The notes under the pieces are model-generated. The model had not been told where the DNA came from, searched no databases, and saw only the letters and a list, made by a program, of their open reading frames with translations. A DNA stretch of 64,000 nt, taken from Massiliimalia massiliensis. GTDB taxonomy: Bacteria; Bacillota; Clostridia; Oscillospirales; Ruminococcaceae. Location of the stretch: contig NZ_FUHT01000003.1 in assembly GCF_900155615.1 (NCBI RefSeq), positions 310,001 to 374,000 on the forward strand. Direction: 5' to 3'. Both the position numbers and the translations under genes were made by a program. The stretch's first letter is position 1. Every line of letters begins with the position of its first letter. Shown in pieces: positions 9,921-18,968 of this stretch.

Positions 9921-9951
9921 ACAAGCAAAAGGGAATTCCCGTTTTGCTTGT
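9921..9951 (-). terminator. Terminator after the PucR-like gene
   Basis: An inverted repeat of about 10 bp (ACAAGCAAAA with TTTTGCTTGT) extended by GGG/CCC lies 26 bases past the regulator's stop. On the minus strand it is followed by only moderately T-rich sequence, so termination may be partial. Confidence 0.6.
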
Positions 9952-9976
9952 TTGCTTTACACTATACTGTCAAGGA

Positions 9977-11062
9977 TTAAAGTTTTACCGGATTTGAGGT
10001 CAGGTATTTTTTCACCATTAACGCAATCTTAAAGACAATCGCATGGTCGAATTCCCGTAAGTCTAAACCGGTCAGCTTTTTGATTTTTTCCAGCCGGTAC
10101 ACTAAGGTGTTTCGGTGTACAAACAGTTTTCTGGAGGTTTCGGAAACGTTTAAATTGTTCTCAAAGAAACGGTGAATGGTGAATAGGGTTTCGTGATCGA
10201 GGGAATCGATAGAGCCCTGTTTGAATACTTCCTTCAGGAAGGTTTCACAAAGGGTAGTTGGCAACTGATAAATCAGACGCGCAATCCCCAGGTTGTCGTA
10301 GGATACGATAGCCTGTTCATTATCGAATACTTTTCCAACTTCCAGCGCAACCTGCGCTTCTTTAAAGGACTTGGCAAGATCCTTGATACCGGAAACACTC
10401 GTACCGATTCCAACTACCGCTTTCGTGTAGAATTCACTGCTGAGTGTATCCACGATAGAGCGCGCAAGCTTTTCCAGATCCTTGGATTCGATCCCGGCGC
10501 GGATTTCCTTGATCAAAACAATATCGGTTTCACTGATATTAAAGACAAAATCCTTCTGCTTGTCCGGGAACAGATTCTGGATTACGTCATAGGCGGAGAC
10601 ATCATTAGTGGAAACGACACGGATCAGCAGCGCGACACGGCTTGCATCAGTGTTAAAGTGCAGCTCTCTTGCCTTAATATAAATATCGCCCGGCAGGATA
10701 TTATCCAGCACAACATTTTTTACAAAGTTGTTGCGGTCGTATTTTTCATCATAATACTGCTTAATAGTGGAAAGGGTGATCGCAAGGATCTGGGCATATT
10801 TCGCTGCCACTTCGTCGACACCTTCAACAAAGACAGCATAATCCGGTTTGATGTGAGGGCCAAACGGTTTGTAGGTATAACCATCCCGGATGAACGTGTC
10901 ATGAGATTCGGAAAGGTCCAGTGCAATAAATTCATTGGTAGAACCAATCTTGGATAATTCGCTGCAGGAAATAATGGTAGCGGTTTCATCCACGACACCG
11001 ATCACGCGGTTGATGGTATCACGCATTTGGTGCATCACGCCTTGGAAAAGTCTGTTTGACAT
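9977..11062 (-). CDS. PucR/CdaR-like transcriptional regulator
   Basis: 361 residues. The last 60 hold the PucR C-terminal helix-turn-helix, with the family pattern FFENNLNVSETSRKLFVHRN followed by a second helix ending in LREFDHAIVFKIAL. The middle part fits a GGDEF-like domain of the CdaR type. Such proteins control purine or sugar-diacid use, but no target is visible; the nearest genes are an orphan sugar-ABC ATPase upstream and ftsE downstream. A well-spaced promoter lies upstream, so it is probably transcribed alone. DNA-binding role is secure, ligand unknown. Confidence 0.8.
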   Translation of the reverse strand: MSNRLFQGVMHQMRDTINRVIGVVDETATIISCSELSKIGSTNEFIALDLSESHDTFIRDGYTYKPFGPHIKPDYAVFVEGVDEVAAKYAQILAITLSTIKQYYDEKYDRNNFVKNVVLDNILPGDIYIKARELHFNTDASRVALLIRVVSTNDVSAYDVIQNLFPDKQKDFVFNISETDIVLIKEIRAGIESKDLEKLARSIVDTLSSEFYTKAVVGIGTSVSGIKDLAKSFKEAQVALEVGKVFDNEQAIVSYDNLGIARLIYQLPTTLCETFLKEVFKQGSIDSLDHETLFTIHRFFENNLNVSETSRKLFVHRNTLVYRLEKIKKLTGLDLREFDHAIVFKIALMVKKYLTSNPVKL

Positions 11063-11136
11063 AATATTTCCCCTCTTTTTTGTGAAAATAGTTGATATCT
11101 GATAGAAATTTGGACATAAGATACCTAATCATAATT

Positions 11137-11165
11137 ATTGTAACTAAAATTTTTGAATTTTGCAA
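11137..11165 (-). promoter_or_regulatory. Likely promoter of the PucR-like gene
   Basis: Read on the minus strand: TTGCAA, 17 bases, TACAAT, about 75 bases before the start codon. The remainder of the 337-base gap between the regulator and the upstream ATPase gene is AT-rich and shows only this promoter and a terminator. Confidence 0.55.
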
Positions 11166-11345
11166 CCCAAATCACAAAAAAAGCTACAGAAACCTGAAAA
11201 GTTCTCAAGATTTACATATGGAGTTCCTCTGAATTTGTAAATATCAGAGAAAAATATTGAAGTTATTCCCAAACTTATTACAAATTGTAACATGTTTTTT
11301 ATAAAAAGATGTTACAAAATCTTTAACTTCTTGTGGAAATATCAG

Positions 11346-11384
11346 GAAAAATAAAAGCAGGAAACGGCTTGCGCCGTTTCCTGC
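11346..11384 (-). terminator. Terminator of the sugar-ABC ATPase gene
   Basis: The perfect 12-bp stem GCAGGAAACGGC / GCCGTTTCCTGC with loop TTGC is followed on the minus strand by TTTTATTTTT, about 15 bases after the stop codon. Confidence 0.88.
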
Positions 11385-11399
11385 AAATCTGTTTTCAAA

Positions 11400-12518
11400 T
11401 TAGTTGCAGATAACTTTTTCAGTTTCTTTGTCAAACAGATGAATGTTGTTAACGTCGATCGCAATTTTGATGTTGTCGCCCGGTTTTGCAGTAGTTCTCG
11501 GAGAAACTCTAGCAGTCAGGTTAATGCCATCCAGGGTCAGATACAGATATGTTTCAGCACCCATCATTTCAGTTACGTCTACGTCACAGTCAACAACACC
11601 AGTGGTAGCAGCAGACAGGAACATTTCCTCGTCGTGGAGATGTTCCGGACGAACACCAAGGATAACTTCCTTGCCAACGCTTTCTTTTACAGCGTCGTTT
11701 ACTTTGCTTTCCGGCAATTCAACAGTGTAGACCTTTTCATTGCCGAATTCAACAGCATATTTTCCGCCGTTGTCAACCAATTTTGCATCGATGAAGTTCA
11801 TCTGAGGAGATCCAATAAATCCAGCTACGAATACGTTGCATGGGCTGCTGTACAGGTTCTGCGGGGTGTCAACCTGCTGAATGAAGCCGTCTTTCATAAC
11901 AACGATTCTGGTACCCATTGTCATAGCTTCTGTCTGGTCATGGGTTACATAGATAAAGGTTGTACCCAAGCGCAGGTGCAATTTAGCAAGCTCGGTCCTC
12001 ATCTGTGCACGCAGTTTTGCATCCAAGTTGGAGAGCGGTTCGTCAAGCAGGAATACCTGAGGTTCACGAACGATCGCACGACCAAGAGCAACACGCTGTC
12101 TCTGACCACCGGAAAGAGCTTTCGGTTTTCTGTCTAACAGGTGAGCGATATCCAGGATACGGGCAGCTTCTTCAACACGTTTTTTGATTTCATCTTTCGG
12201 AGTTTTTCTCAGTTTCAGACCGAAAGCCATGTTTTCAAAAACTGTCATGTGCGGATACAGAGCGTAGTTCTGGAATACCATTGCGATGTCACGGTCTTTC
12301 GGAGCAACGTCATTTACGAGCTTGTCGCCAATGTACAGTTCACCTTCGGAAATTTCTTCCAAACCAGCGATCATACGCAGGGTTGTAGATTTACCACAAC
12401 CAGACGGACCAACCAGGATGATAAACTCTTTGTCTTCGATATCCAGGTTGAAGTCAGATACAGCAACTACGTTTCCTTGATATTTTTTATAAATACCTCT
12501 AAGTGATAAACTTGCCAT
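11400..12518 (-). CDS. Multi-sugar ABC transporter ATPase (MsmK/UgpC type)
   Basis: 372 residues with Walker A GPSGCGKST, Q-loop, signature LSGGQRQR, Walker B and the H-loop VTHDQTEAM, plus the C-terminal MalK-like regulatory (TOBE) domain from about residue 235. It energises binding-protein-dependent sugar importers at the inner membrane face. No permease or binding-protein gene is nearby and it has its own terminator, as expected for a shared ATPase serving several importers (known for MsmK in streptococci). The site GGGAGG lies nine bases before the ATG. The GH38/GH127 genes 8 kb away may depend on such uptake; that is inference. Confidence 0.9.
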   Translation of the reverse strand: MASLSLRGIYKKYQGNVVAVSDFNLDIEDKEFIILVGPSGCGKSTTLRMIAGLEEISEGELYIGDKLVNDVAPKDRDIAMVFQNYALYPHMTVFENMAFGLKLRKTPKDEIKKRVEEAARILDIAHLLDRKPKALSGGQRQRVALGRAIVREPQVFLLDEPLSNLDAKLRAQMRTELAKLHLRLGTTFIYVTHDQTEAMTMGTRIVVMKDGFIQQVDTPQNLYSSPCNVFVAGFIGSPQMNFIDAKLVDNGGKYAVEFGNEKVYTVELPESKVNDAVKESVGKEVILGVRPEHLHDEEMFLSAATTGVVDCDVDVTEMMGAETYLYLTLDGINLTARVSPRTTAKPGDNIKIAIDVNNIHLFDKETEKVICN

Positions 12519-12701
12519 AATTATGGACCTCCCAATTTGATAATTCGTTTTCGAGAACAGAATTATTTTGTTTTAATGTACTATAACTATACCAGACTTT
12601 TTTAAAAAATAACAGTAGTGTATTGTCCAAAGTTTTAAAAAAGAGTTTATATAAAATGCCCAATTCCCAAAAATAAAGGGAAAATCTTGTGCAAAATTCG
12701 G

Positions 12702-13436
12702 TTATTCTGCCCCTTGCCCTTCCAAAAGTTTCTGGATATCTTTGTGCAAAAGTGCTTTACAGCCGCCTTCCGGCAGATCAGGGTCAAGGCACAAGCCGCC
12801 CATTTTTATCCGCTTTAAGGACAAAACATGCCGCCCGCAGGCCGCCGCCATCCGCTTGATTTGATGGTATTTTCCCTCATGCAAAATGATTTCCACAATC
12901 GGATTCTGCCCATCTTTAACCGTTTTTATCCATGCGGGGAGACAGGTAAAGCCGTCTTTTAATGTAACTCCCTTTTCGAACTGTGCGGCCGTTTCTTCTG
13001 AAATCGGCCCGTCGAGGACAGCATGGTAGGTCTTTGCAATATGCTGCTTCGGGGAAAGAATCCGGTGGGCAAACTCGCCGTCGTCCGTTAAAAGGACAAA
13101 GCCGGTAGTGTCCTTGTCAAGCCGCCCGGCAGGGAACAATCCGGGCCGGTACAGCTCCTCCGGCACCAGGTCGAGCACGGTTTTCTGGGAACGGTCCTCC
13201 GTTGCGCTGACCACTCCCCGCGGCTTGTTCAGCATCAGGTAAAGATGCTTTTGATAGCCGATCCGGGTTCCGTCAAGAAAAATTTCATCCCGTTCCGGAT
13301 CGATTTTCAGGTCTGCTTTCGCAGGGACGGCGCCGTTAACCGCCACCCGTCCCTGCTTGAGCAGCGTGCGGAATTCCTTCCGGCTGGCGAGGTTCTGGCT
13401 GGAAAAGAAACGATCCAGCCGCATATTCTGTGCCAA
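12702..13436 (-). CDS. rRNA pseudouridine synthase, RsuA family
   Basis: 244 residues: an N-terminal S4 RNA-binding domain (about 6-60), then a pseudouridine synthase domain with the catalytic aspartate in GRLDKDTTG. It converts a uridine of rRNA, most likely in 16S rRNA as RsuA does, to pseudouridine. RluB or RluE specificity cannot be excluded from sequence alone. The TTG at 13436 is well placed behind GGGGG (spacing 7), while the ATG at 13424 gives the more usual family N-terminus MRLDRF, so the true start may be either. Confidence 0.88.
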   Translation of the reverse strand: MAQNMRLDRFFSSQNLASRKEFRTLLKQGRVAVNGAVPAKADLKIDPERDEIFLDGTRIGYQKHLYLMLNKPRGVVSATEDRSQKTVLDLVPEELYRPGLFPAGRLDKDTTGFVLLTDDGEFAHRILSPKQHIAKTYHAVLDGPISEETAAQFEKGVTLKDGFTCLPAWIKTVKDGQNPIVEIILHEGKYHQIKRMAAACGRHVLSLKRIKMGGLCLDPDLPEGGCKALLHKDIQKLLEGQGAE

Positions 13437-13573
13437 AGCGTATCCCCCTTTTTTGCTTTCTTTTATTGTAGCCTAAGAAACTCTCCGGCGCAAGAGAAAA
13501 AGATTGGGTTTTGCGGCAAGTTTTGAAAAAAACTGCATATAAATGCTGTAGGAAGGAACGGAGGGGAGTTACC

Positions 13574-14059
13574 GTGTTTATTGTGTCAATGAAAATGAGC
13601 CGGAAGAAGATCGTCGCCTGTATTACCGGAGTAGTAGCGGTAGTGGCGGCAGTGGTGGTGCTGACGGTCAGCGGTCTGGGCAAAACCGCAGAAACAGGGG
13701 AAAGGGTGTCCAACGTCATTAAAGAGACCTCAGACGTCGCCGCCTTTCTTAAAAATTTTGGATGGGAAACGTCGTCGGAGCCGTGCGAAATGGAAGACGT
13801 TATGATCCCGACTGAGTTTAACGATGTTTATACCCAGTATAATGAAATGCAGAAGCAGCAGGGATTTAACCTGGAGGAGTACCGCGGCGAATGTGCGAAA
13901 CGGATCGCCTACGAGGTCACTAACTATCCGGGACAGGAGGAAAATGTCCGCGCGAACGTCCTGGTGTATGACGGAAAGGTGATCGGCGGCGACATCTGTT
14001 CAATTGAGTCGGACGGCTTTATCCAGGGCTTTGAGCGTGCGGAAGAGCAGGATACATAA
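13574..14059 (+). CDS. DUF4830 domain protein, membrane-anchored
   Basis: About 161 residues from the GTG at 13574, which follows GGAGGGG at spacing 7. A single hydrophobic segment (about residues 12-33) is followed by an outside domain matching DUF4830, with the characteristic segments FLKNFGWE, IPTEFNDVYTQYNEMQ and LVYDGKVIGGDICS. The function of this domain is not known; it is common in Clostridia and I infer an exported, membrane-tethered location. It is followed directly by a terminator, so it is a single-gene unit divergent from the pseudouridine synthase. Confidence 0.8.
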   Translation: MFIVSMKMSRKKIVACITGVVAVVAAVVVLTVSGLGKTAETGERVSNVIKETSDVAAFLKNFGWETSSEPCEMEDVMIPTEFNDVYTQYNEMQKQQGFNLEEYRGECAKRIAYEVTNYPGQEENVRANVLVYDGKVIGGDICSIESDGFIQGFERAEEQDT

Positions 14060-14078
14060 TATAAGGAAGATTGATGGA

Positions 14079-14109
14079 GAAAATCCGGCGGACACCCGCC
14101 GGATTTTCT
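14079..14109 (+). terminator. Terminator after the DUF4830 gene
   Basis: A 13-bp perfect stem (GAAAATCCGGCGG with CCGCCGGATTTTC, four-base loop) ends in TTTTCTG, 20 bases after the stop codon. Confidence 0.8.
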
Positions 14110-14121
14110 GCGCAAAAGAAC

Positions 14122-14150
14122 CCTACTCTTTTTGCGCCAAAAAGAGTAGG
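14122..14150. repeat. Interspersed palindrome, copy 1
   Basis: CCTACTCTTTTTG and its complement form a hairpin with a tiny loop. Related copies are at 18923-18949 and 21489-21512, each beside a small XRE gene. This copy lies 200 bases upstream of the HTH gene at 14351. Confidence 0.75.
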
Positions 14151-14162
14151 CAGAAAAGGGCG

Positions 14163-14221
14163 TTTAAGAGGGGCGCTCCATCTCTTGACAAAAAGGGAAA
14201 TAAAGTCGCGCCCCTCTTAAA
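14163..14221. repeat. 14-bp perfect inverted repeat with a 31-base spacer
   Basis: The arms TTTAAGAGGGGCGC (14163-14176) and GCGCCCCTCTTAAA (14208-14221) flank 31 bases. It follows palindrome copy 1 directly. It could be an operator, a hairpin, or the end of a small repetitive element. The rest of the gap from 14060 to 14350 holds only the terminator, this repeat and AT-rich sequence leading to the next gene. Confidence 0.6.
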
Positions 14222-14350
14222 AATCACCCCCCTGTTCTAGAAAAAAGATTATCTAATGAGTTTTAGATATATGGGGATTCTAATCCTCTTTTTAGCAAAT
14301 AGTTTTTGCTTTATACTATTAACTAAAAAAGTAGAAGGTGGCAGCAAGTG

Positions 14351-14566
14351 ATGATATCCTATAAACCGTTATGGGAAACCTTGAAAGAAAAAAACATGTC
14401 AGCATATAAGCTGATCCGATATCATGCCTTCAGTGCCAATACCGTCTACCGTCTGCGCCATAATCAGGGAATATCTACTGCTTTACTGGATAAGCTTTGT
14501 ACATTGCTTGATTGCCGGGTAGAGGACATTATCGAACATATCCCTGACCGAAATGAAAAATTTTAG
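14351..14566 (+). CDS. Small XRE-type HTH regulator, family A (copy 1 of 5)
   Basis: 71 residues, essentially one helix-turn-helix domain of the HTH_26 kind. It begins MISYKPLWETLKEK and has the family A hallmarks NTVYRLRHNQGIST, LLDKLCTLLDC and VEDIIEHIPD. The ATG has AAGGTGG eight bases upstream. Four paralogues occur in the window (21531, 52311, 52731 and 53073). No partner toxin or phage gene adjoins it. The sequence right after its TAG stop (ATGGGGAGATTTC) recurs after two other XRE genes. Regulatory target unknown. Confidence 0.8.
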   Translation: MISYKPLWETLKEKNMSAYKLIRYHAFSANTVYRLRHNQGISTALLDKLCTLLDCRVEDIIEHIPDRNEKF

Positions 14567-14697
14567 CTATGGGGAGATTTCTGGCATTTTTCGCCTGATG
14601 CAGTTACCGAGGCGGAATTGCGCGGTTTTGACTTTATCAACAAACATGATAATTTTCTTAAAAAATCACGCGGTCACTTCCTTTTCCGGAAAACCCT

Positions 14698-14706
14698 TGT
14701 TATAAT
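14698..14706 (+). promoter_or_regulatory. Extended -10 promoter for the lipoprotein genes
   Basis: TGTTATAAT is an extended -10 element; the -35 region is poor (TTCCTT). Expected transcription start is about 28 bases before the first lipoprotein ATG. Confidence 0.6.
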
Positions 14707-14740
14707 GGAAGAAAAGAGAACAGGAAGGGAGCCAAGAGCG

Positions 14741-15370
14741 ATGAAAAGGATTTTTGCGTGCATGCTTTCCGCCGCGCTGATTTTCAGCCTGGCGGGGTGC
14801 TTCAACCGGGACGACGAGCTTACCGCTGAAAAGCCGGTCATTTACCTGTATCCGGAGCAAGAGACAGAGGTTGCGGTAAGGCTTGACTATGACGGCAGAC
14901 TGACCGCCGCATATCCGGCCTATCAGGACGGCTGGACGGTCACCGCACAGCCGGACGGAACCCTGACCGACCAAAAAGGGATGGAATACCGTTACCTGTA
15001 CTGGGAGGGGACAGACGAAACCCGGTATGATTTCAGCAGGGGTTTCTGTGTGAAGGGCGGGGACACCGCCGCGTTTTTGGAGCAGGCGCTGGCAGAGATT
15101 GGGCTGAACCGCGCGGAGGCAAACGAGTTTATCATTTATTGGCTGCCCCGGATGGAGGCAAACGAATGGAACCTGATTTCCTTCCAGCAGGAGGCTTACC
15201 GGGAGAGCGCGAAGCTGATAGTTGACCCGGCGCCGGACTCTATGCTGCGGGTATTCATGGCGTGGAAGCCGGCAGAACAGAACATTCCGATTGAGCCGCA
15301 GGAATTTGAACCGTTTGATCGGGACGGGTTTACCGTTGTGGAATGGGGCGGCTGTGAGGTGAAAGGATAA
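14741..15370 (+). CDS. Lipoprotein of unknown function
   Basis: 209 residues with a signal peptide ending in the lipobox LAGC, so it should be lipid-anchored outside the membrane. The mature part starts acidic and then has KPVIYLYPEQ and a beta-rich domain with several Trp and Tyr residues; I recognise no named family. The ATG has GGAAGGGAG nine bases before it. It lies seven bases before a second lipoprotein gene, so the two form an operon behind the extended -10 promoter. A role in envelope or substrate binding is possible but not shown. Confidence 0.7.
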   Translation: MKRIFACMLSAALIFSLAGCFNRDDELTAEKPVIYLYPEQETEVAVRLDYDGRLTAAYPAYQDGWTVTAQPDGTLTDQKGMEYRYLYWEGTDETRYDFSRGFCVKGGDTAAFLEQALAEIGLNRAEANEFIIYWLPRMEANEWNLISFQQEAYRESAKLIVDPAPDSMLRVFMAWKPAEQNIPIEPQEFEPFDRDGFTVVEWGGCEVKG

Positions 15371-15377
15371 GATAAGG

Positions 15378-15974
15378 ATGAAGAAACGATATATTGCCCT
15401 GGCAGCCGCGGCGGCGCTGTGCCTGTTATCGGGCTGCGGGCGAACGGAATACTATCATGGCTATCTCACCGGCACGAGCAGTATGCCTGCTGAAAGCGGC
15501 AGCGGCAGGCCGAACTACAGCATCCCTCTGACCACCGCGCCGGAAATTGCTCTGACAGACGCTTTATCGTCGAAGCAGAGTGAGTTTATTGTGCAATCGG
15601 GGAATTTTAGCTGGAGCTATCAAAAAAATGATAAGCTGGAAAGCATCATTGCCTGCGGGACACATCCGTTAGACCAAAACCAGCAAAAAGGGAATAAGCT
15701 GAAAATTCCGGAGTATCAGGGGACAGACGCGGTTTTCTATGTCATTTCCTGGATTGTAACGCCGGATAAGCTGACTGTCCGGGAATGGGATATCTCAAAG
15801 CTGGGAGATACAGAGGCGGCGCCGGACGCGGAGAACACCTATGAGGACGCGACGATGGCGGAGCTCAAGCCGGGCAAGGTCTACGAGCTTACCGCCGTAT
15901 GGGATGAGGAAAAGCTCGATCAGAATCAATTTTACGGGGAAGCCAGCTATACGTTGCTGACCGAACAGGGATAA
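15378..15974 (+). CDS. Lipoprotein of unknown function
   Basis: 198 residues with a clear signal peptide and lipobox LSGC. The mature protein starts with a Ser/Gly/Pro-rich linker, then about 140 residues with a beta-sheet pattern (SFSWSYQK-like and WIVTPDKLTVREWD segments). No family is recognised. It is co-transcribed with the preceding lipoprotein and ends at a strong terminator. The pair is unrelated in sequence, so they may be subunits of one surface complex; that is a guess. Confidence 0.7.
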   Translation: MKKRYIALAAAAALCLLSGCGRTEYYHGYLTGTSSMPAESGSGRPNYSIPLTTAPEIALTDALSSKQSEFIVQSGNFSWSYQKNDKLESIIACGTHPLDQNQQKGNKLKIPEYQGTDAVFYVISWIVTPDKLTVREWDISKLGDTEAAPDAENTYEDATMAELKPGKVYELTAVWDEEKLDQNQFYGEASYTLLTEQG

Positions 15975-15980
15975 AGAAAG

Positions 15981-16014
15981 AACGGCACTGCAATTTTTGC
16001 AGTGCCGTTTTCTT
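15981..16014. terminator. Bidirectional terminator
   Basis: AACGGCACTGCAA pairs with TTGCAGTGCCGTT around TTT, with T-rich flanks on both strands. It lies between the convergent lipoprotein operon and ilvD. Confidence 0.9.
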
Positions 16015-16024
16015 ATCAATGGAG

Positions 16025-17698
16025 TTATTTTACTTCCGGTGCTTTCAGGATTGCGCCCTGGTTTCCGGAGGTGACAAGGGAGGCATACCGCGCCAGATAG
16101 CCGGTGGTGATTCTCGGCTGTCTCGGCTTCCAGGCAGCGCGCCGTTTTGCAAATTCCTCGTCGCTGATCTTAACATTAATTTGATTTGCCATGATATCAA
16201 TTTCAATGATATCGCCGTTTTCAACCAGCGCGATTGGGCCGCCGACCGCAGCTTCCGGGGAAACATGCCCGATGGCCGCGCCGCGGGTTGCGCCGGAAAA
16301 GCGTCCGTCGGTAATCAATGCGACGGTGCTGCCGAGTCCCCGTCCCATGATTGCGGAGGTCGGGTTGAGCATTTCTCTCATGCCGGGGCCGCCCTTCGGG
16401 CCTTCATACCGGATGATGACCACATCGCCGTCTACAATGTCTCCGCCGTTGATGGCGTTCATGGCGTCCTCTTCACAGTCGTAAACCTTAGCGGGGCCGG
16501 AATGCTTGAGCATTTCAGGCGCAACCGCGCTTCTCTTTACCACACAGGAGTCCGGCGCCAGATTGCCCCGGAGAACTGCGATGCCGCCGGTTTTGGAATA
16601 TGGGTTTTCCACAGGACGGATGACCTCTGGATTTTTGTTGACGCTGTCTTTGATGTTTTCTGCGACGGTTTTGCCGGTGCAGGTGATCAGATCTGTTTTC
16701 AAAAGCCCAAGCTTATTGATTTCGTGCATCACCGCATAGACGCCGCCAGCCTCGTTCAGATCCTCAATGTGGTGCGGGCCGGCCGGAGCGAGGTGACAGA
16801 TGTTCGGGGTCTTGTCACTGATTTTGTTCGCCATATCAAGGTTTAGTTCCACGCCCGCCTCATGCGCAATCGCCGGCAGGTGGAGCATGCTGTTGGTGCT
16901 GCACCCGATGGCCATGTCCATGGTCAGCGCGTTATAGAACGCATCCTCGGTCATGATATCGCGCGGACGGATATTGCTGCGGAGGAGCTCCATGACCTGC
17001 ATCCCGGCATGCTTTGCCAGCCGGATTCTCTGGGAATAGGCCGCAGGGATGGTGCCGTTGCCCGGCAGCGCCATGCCGAGCACTTCGCTCAGGCAGTTCA
17101 TCGAGTTGGCGGTATACATCCCGGCGCAGGAGCCGCAGGTCGGACAGGTTTTTTCTTCAAATTCCTCCAGCTTTTCCGCAGAGATTTTCCCGGCTATGTA
17201 AGCGCCGACCGCTTCTGACGCGGCGGAGAAGCTGACCTTCTGGCCGTCCACCGTACCAGCGAGCATCGGCCCGCCGCTGACAAAGATGGTTGGGATATTG
17301 AGGCGTGCCGCAGCCATCAACAGGCCGGGAACGTTTTTGTCGCAGTTCGGGATCATGACGAGCGCGTCAAACCCGTGCGCCATTGCCATCGCCTCAGTCG
17401 AGTCGGCAATCAGATCGCGGGTGACGAGGGAATATTTCATCCCCTGGTGTCCCATTGCAATCCCGTCGCAGACGGCAATCGCCGGGAATACAGCAGGTGT
17501 GCCGCCCGCCATGGCGACGCCTAATTTTACAGCGTCGACCAGCTTGTCAATATCCATATGCCCCGGAACGATATCGTTCTGGGAGCTGACAATCCCGACG
17601 AGCGGACGGGACATTTCCTCTTTGGTAAACCCAAGGGCGTTAAAAAGCGCGCGGTGCGGCGCATTCTGCACACCCTGGATGACGGATTCACTTTTCAT
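16025..17698 (-). CDS. ilvD: Dihydroxy-acid dehydratase
   Basis: 557 residues, full length for the family. The iron-sulfur and Mg-binding cysteine regions are present ([11 protein letters not shown] and [17 protein letters not shown]). It converts 2,3-dihydroxy-isovalerate and 2,3-dihydroxy-3-methylvalerate to the 2-keto acids of valine and isoleucine synthesis in the cytoplasm. It stands alone here, with no other ilv or leu gene adjacent. Upstream on the minus strand is TTACAA, 16 bases and TAAAAT with an extended TGC, a plausible promoter at about 17784-17811. No T-box was seen before it. Confidence 0.97.
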   Translation of the reverse strand: MKSESVIQGVQNAPHRALFNALGFTKEEMSRPLVGIVSSQNDIVPGHMDIDKLVDAVKLGVAMAGGTPAVFPAIAVCDGIAMGHQGMKYSLVTRDLIADSTEAMAMAHGFDALVMIPNCDKNVPGLLMAAARLNIPTIFVSGGPMLAGTVDGQKVSFSAASEAVGAYIAGKISAEKLEEFEEKTCPTCGSCAGMYTANSMNCLSEVLGMALPGNGTIPAAYSQRIRLAKHAGMQVMELLRSNIRPRDIMTEDAFYNALTMDMAIGCSTNSMLHLPAIAHEAGVELNLDMANKISDKTPNICHLAPAGPHHIEDLNEAGGVYAVMHEINKLGLLKTDLITCTGKTVAENIKDSVNKNPEVIRPVENPYSKTGGIAVLRGNLAPDSCVVKRSAVAPEMLKHSGPAKVYDCEEDAMNAINGGDIVDGDVVIIRYEGPKGGPGMREMLNPTSAIMGRGLGSTVALITDGRFSGATRGAAIGHVSPEAAVGGPIALVENGDIIEIDIMANQINVKISDEEFAKRRAAWKPRQPRITTGYLARYASLVTSGNQGAILKAPEVK

Positions 17699-17857
17699 GG
17701 TGCTTCATTCCTTTCAAGCAGTTCGCGGCCGGTTTAGTCCGGCTTTTGCAGATGAAATACTACTATTTTTGTATTTGTCTTTTATTTTAGCATGGAACAA
17801 CCAATTTGTAAATAATTGATTCAGCAGAGAAAAATTAGCAGAATCGGCCTGCCTCTA

Positions 17858-17886
17858 TTGATTTTTACTGAAAAAGCGGTTATAAT
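17858..17886 (+). promoter_or_regulatory. Promoter of the aldolase gene
   Basis: TTGATT, 17 bases, TATAAT, followed by a leader of about 60 bases. The leader holds a small GC-rich hairpin (CCGGCG-AGCTC-CGCCGG) just before the ribosome site GGAGG. Confidence 0.75.
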
Positions 17887-17952
17887 GAAAGAAAGTTAAA
17901 AAATTATCAACGCCCGGCGAGCTCCGCCGGGGAATAAACGGAGGTAACAAAT

Positions 17953-18816
17953 ATGTTAGTATCAGCAAAAGATATGCTGACCAAAGCAAAAGAAGGCCAC
18001 TATGCAGTCGGTCAGTTCAACATCAACAACCTGGAATGGACGAAAGCAGTTTTACTGACTGCTCAGGAATTGAATTCCCCGGTCATCCTTGGTGTTTCTG
18101 AAGGCGCTGGAAAATATATGGCAGGCTATAAAACGGTTGTCGGCATGGTCAACGGAATGCTCGAAGAGCTGAACATCACAGTGCCGGTTGCGCTCCACCT
18201 GGATCACGGCTCCTACGAAGGCGCGAAAGCCTGTATCGAAGCTGGTTTCTCCTCCATTATGTTCGACGGCTCCCACTATCCGATTGAAGAAAACATCGCG
18301 AAAACCAAAGAGCTGGTTGCAATCACCAAAGAAAAGGGAATGTCCATTGAGGCGGAAGTCGGCTCTATCGGTGGCGAAGAGGACGGCGTCGTCGGAATGG
18401 GCGAATGCGCTGATCCGGAAGAATGCAAAATGGTCGCTGACCTTGGCGTTACCATGCTGGCTGCCGGAATCGGAAACATCCACGGCAAATACCCGGACAA
18501 CTGGGCCGGCTTAAGCTTTGAAACCCTGGACGCCATCCAGCAGAAGACCGGCAAAATGCCGCTTGTTCTCCACGGTGGTACCGGAATCCCGGAAGATATG
18601 ATCAAAAAGGCGATTGACCTCGGCGTTTCCAAAATCAATGTTAACACAGAATGCCAGCTTACCTTTGCTGCCGCGACCCGTAAATACATTGAAGAAGGAA
18701 AAGACCTGCAGGGCAAGGGCTTTGACCCGAGAAAGCTCCTGGCTCCCGGCTTTGAAGCGATTAAAGCAACTGTTAAGGAAAAAATGGAGCTGTTCGGTTC
18801 CGTCAACAAGGCGTAA
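17953..18816 (+). CDS. fba: Class II fructose-bisphosphate aldolase
   Basis: 287 residues. Zinc-ligand regions HLDHGS, GNIHG and LHGGTG are all present, with the FDGS and EAEVGSIGGEEDG segments typical of class II aldolases. It cleaves fructose-1,6-bisphosphate to dihydroxyacetone phosphate and glyceraldehyde-3-phosphate in glycolysis. Tagatose-bisphosphate activity cannot be excluded. Strong expression is suggested by a near-consensus promoter, GGAGG at spacing 8 and a long terminator right behind it; it is a single-gene unit. Confidence 0.95.
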   Translation: MLVSAKDMLTKAKEGHYAVGQFNINNLEWTKAVLLTAQELNSPVILGVSEGAGKYMAGYKTVVGMVNGMLEELNITVPVALHLDHGSYEGAKACIEAGFSSIMFDGSHYPIEENIAKTKELVAITKEKGMSIEAEVGSIGGEEDGVVGMGECADPEECKMVADLGVTMLAAGIGNIHGKYPDNWAGLSFETLDAIQQKTGKMPLVLHGGTGIPEDMIKKAIDLGVSKINVNTECQLTFAAATRKYIEEGKDLQGKGFDPRKLLAPGFEAIKATVKEKMELFGSVNKA

Positions 18817-18871
18817 GCGGGAATCTTCTCGATCCTGCCTGGCGTGATTTTGAAATAGTTATAATGAAGGA

Positions 18872-18906
18872 AGCGTCTCATGATTTTTTCATGAGACGCT
18901 TTTTTG
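18872..18906 (+). terminator. Terminator of the aldolase gene
   Basis: The 11-bp stem GCGTCTCATGA / TCATGAGACGC is followed by TTTTTTG. Confidence 0.9.
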
Positions 18907-18922
18907 TTGAAACGGAAGCGCT

Positions 18923-18949
18923 TTACTCTTTTTTCACCAAAAAGAGTAA
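18923..18949. repeat. Interspersed palindrome, copy 2
   Basis: TTACTCTTTTT and AAAAAGAGTAA pair around TCACC. On the minus strand it lies just downstream of the XRE gene at 18969 and is preceded by ATGGGGAGATTTC, which starts three bases after that gene's TAG stop. Confidence 0.75.
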
Positions 18950-18968
18950 GGGGAAATCTCCCCATGCA

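Noticed and set aside
13561-13573. DUF4830 protein starting at 13511
   Set aside because: The GTG at 13574 has a strong GGAGGGG site at good spacing and leaves a normal membrane anchor; the upstream extension is basic and lacks a site.
16019-16846. Long open frame on the plus strand opposite ilvD
   Set aside because: It lies antisense to a clear, full-length ilvD, has no ribosome site and no recognisable protein pattern; it follows from the codon bias of the true gene. The same applies to 10193-10957, 34594-35478 and 41999-42871.
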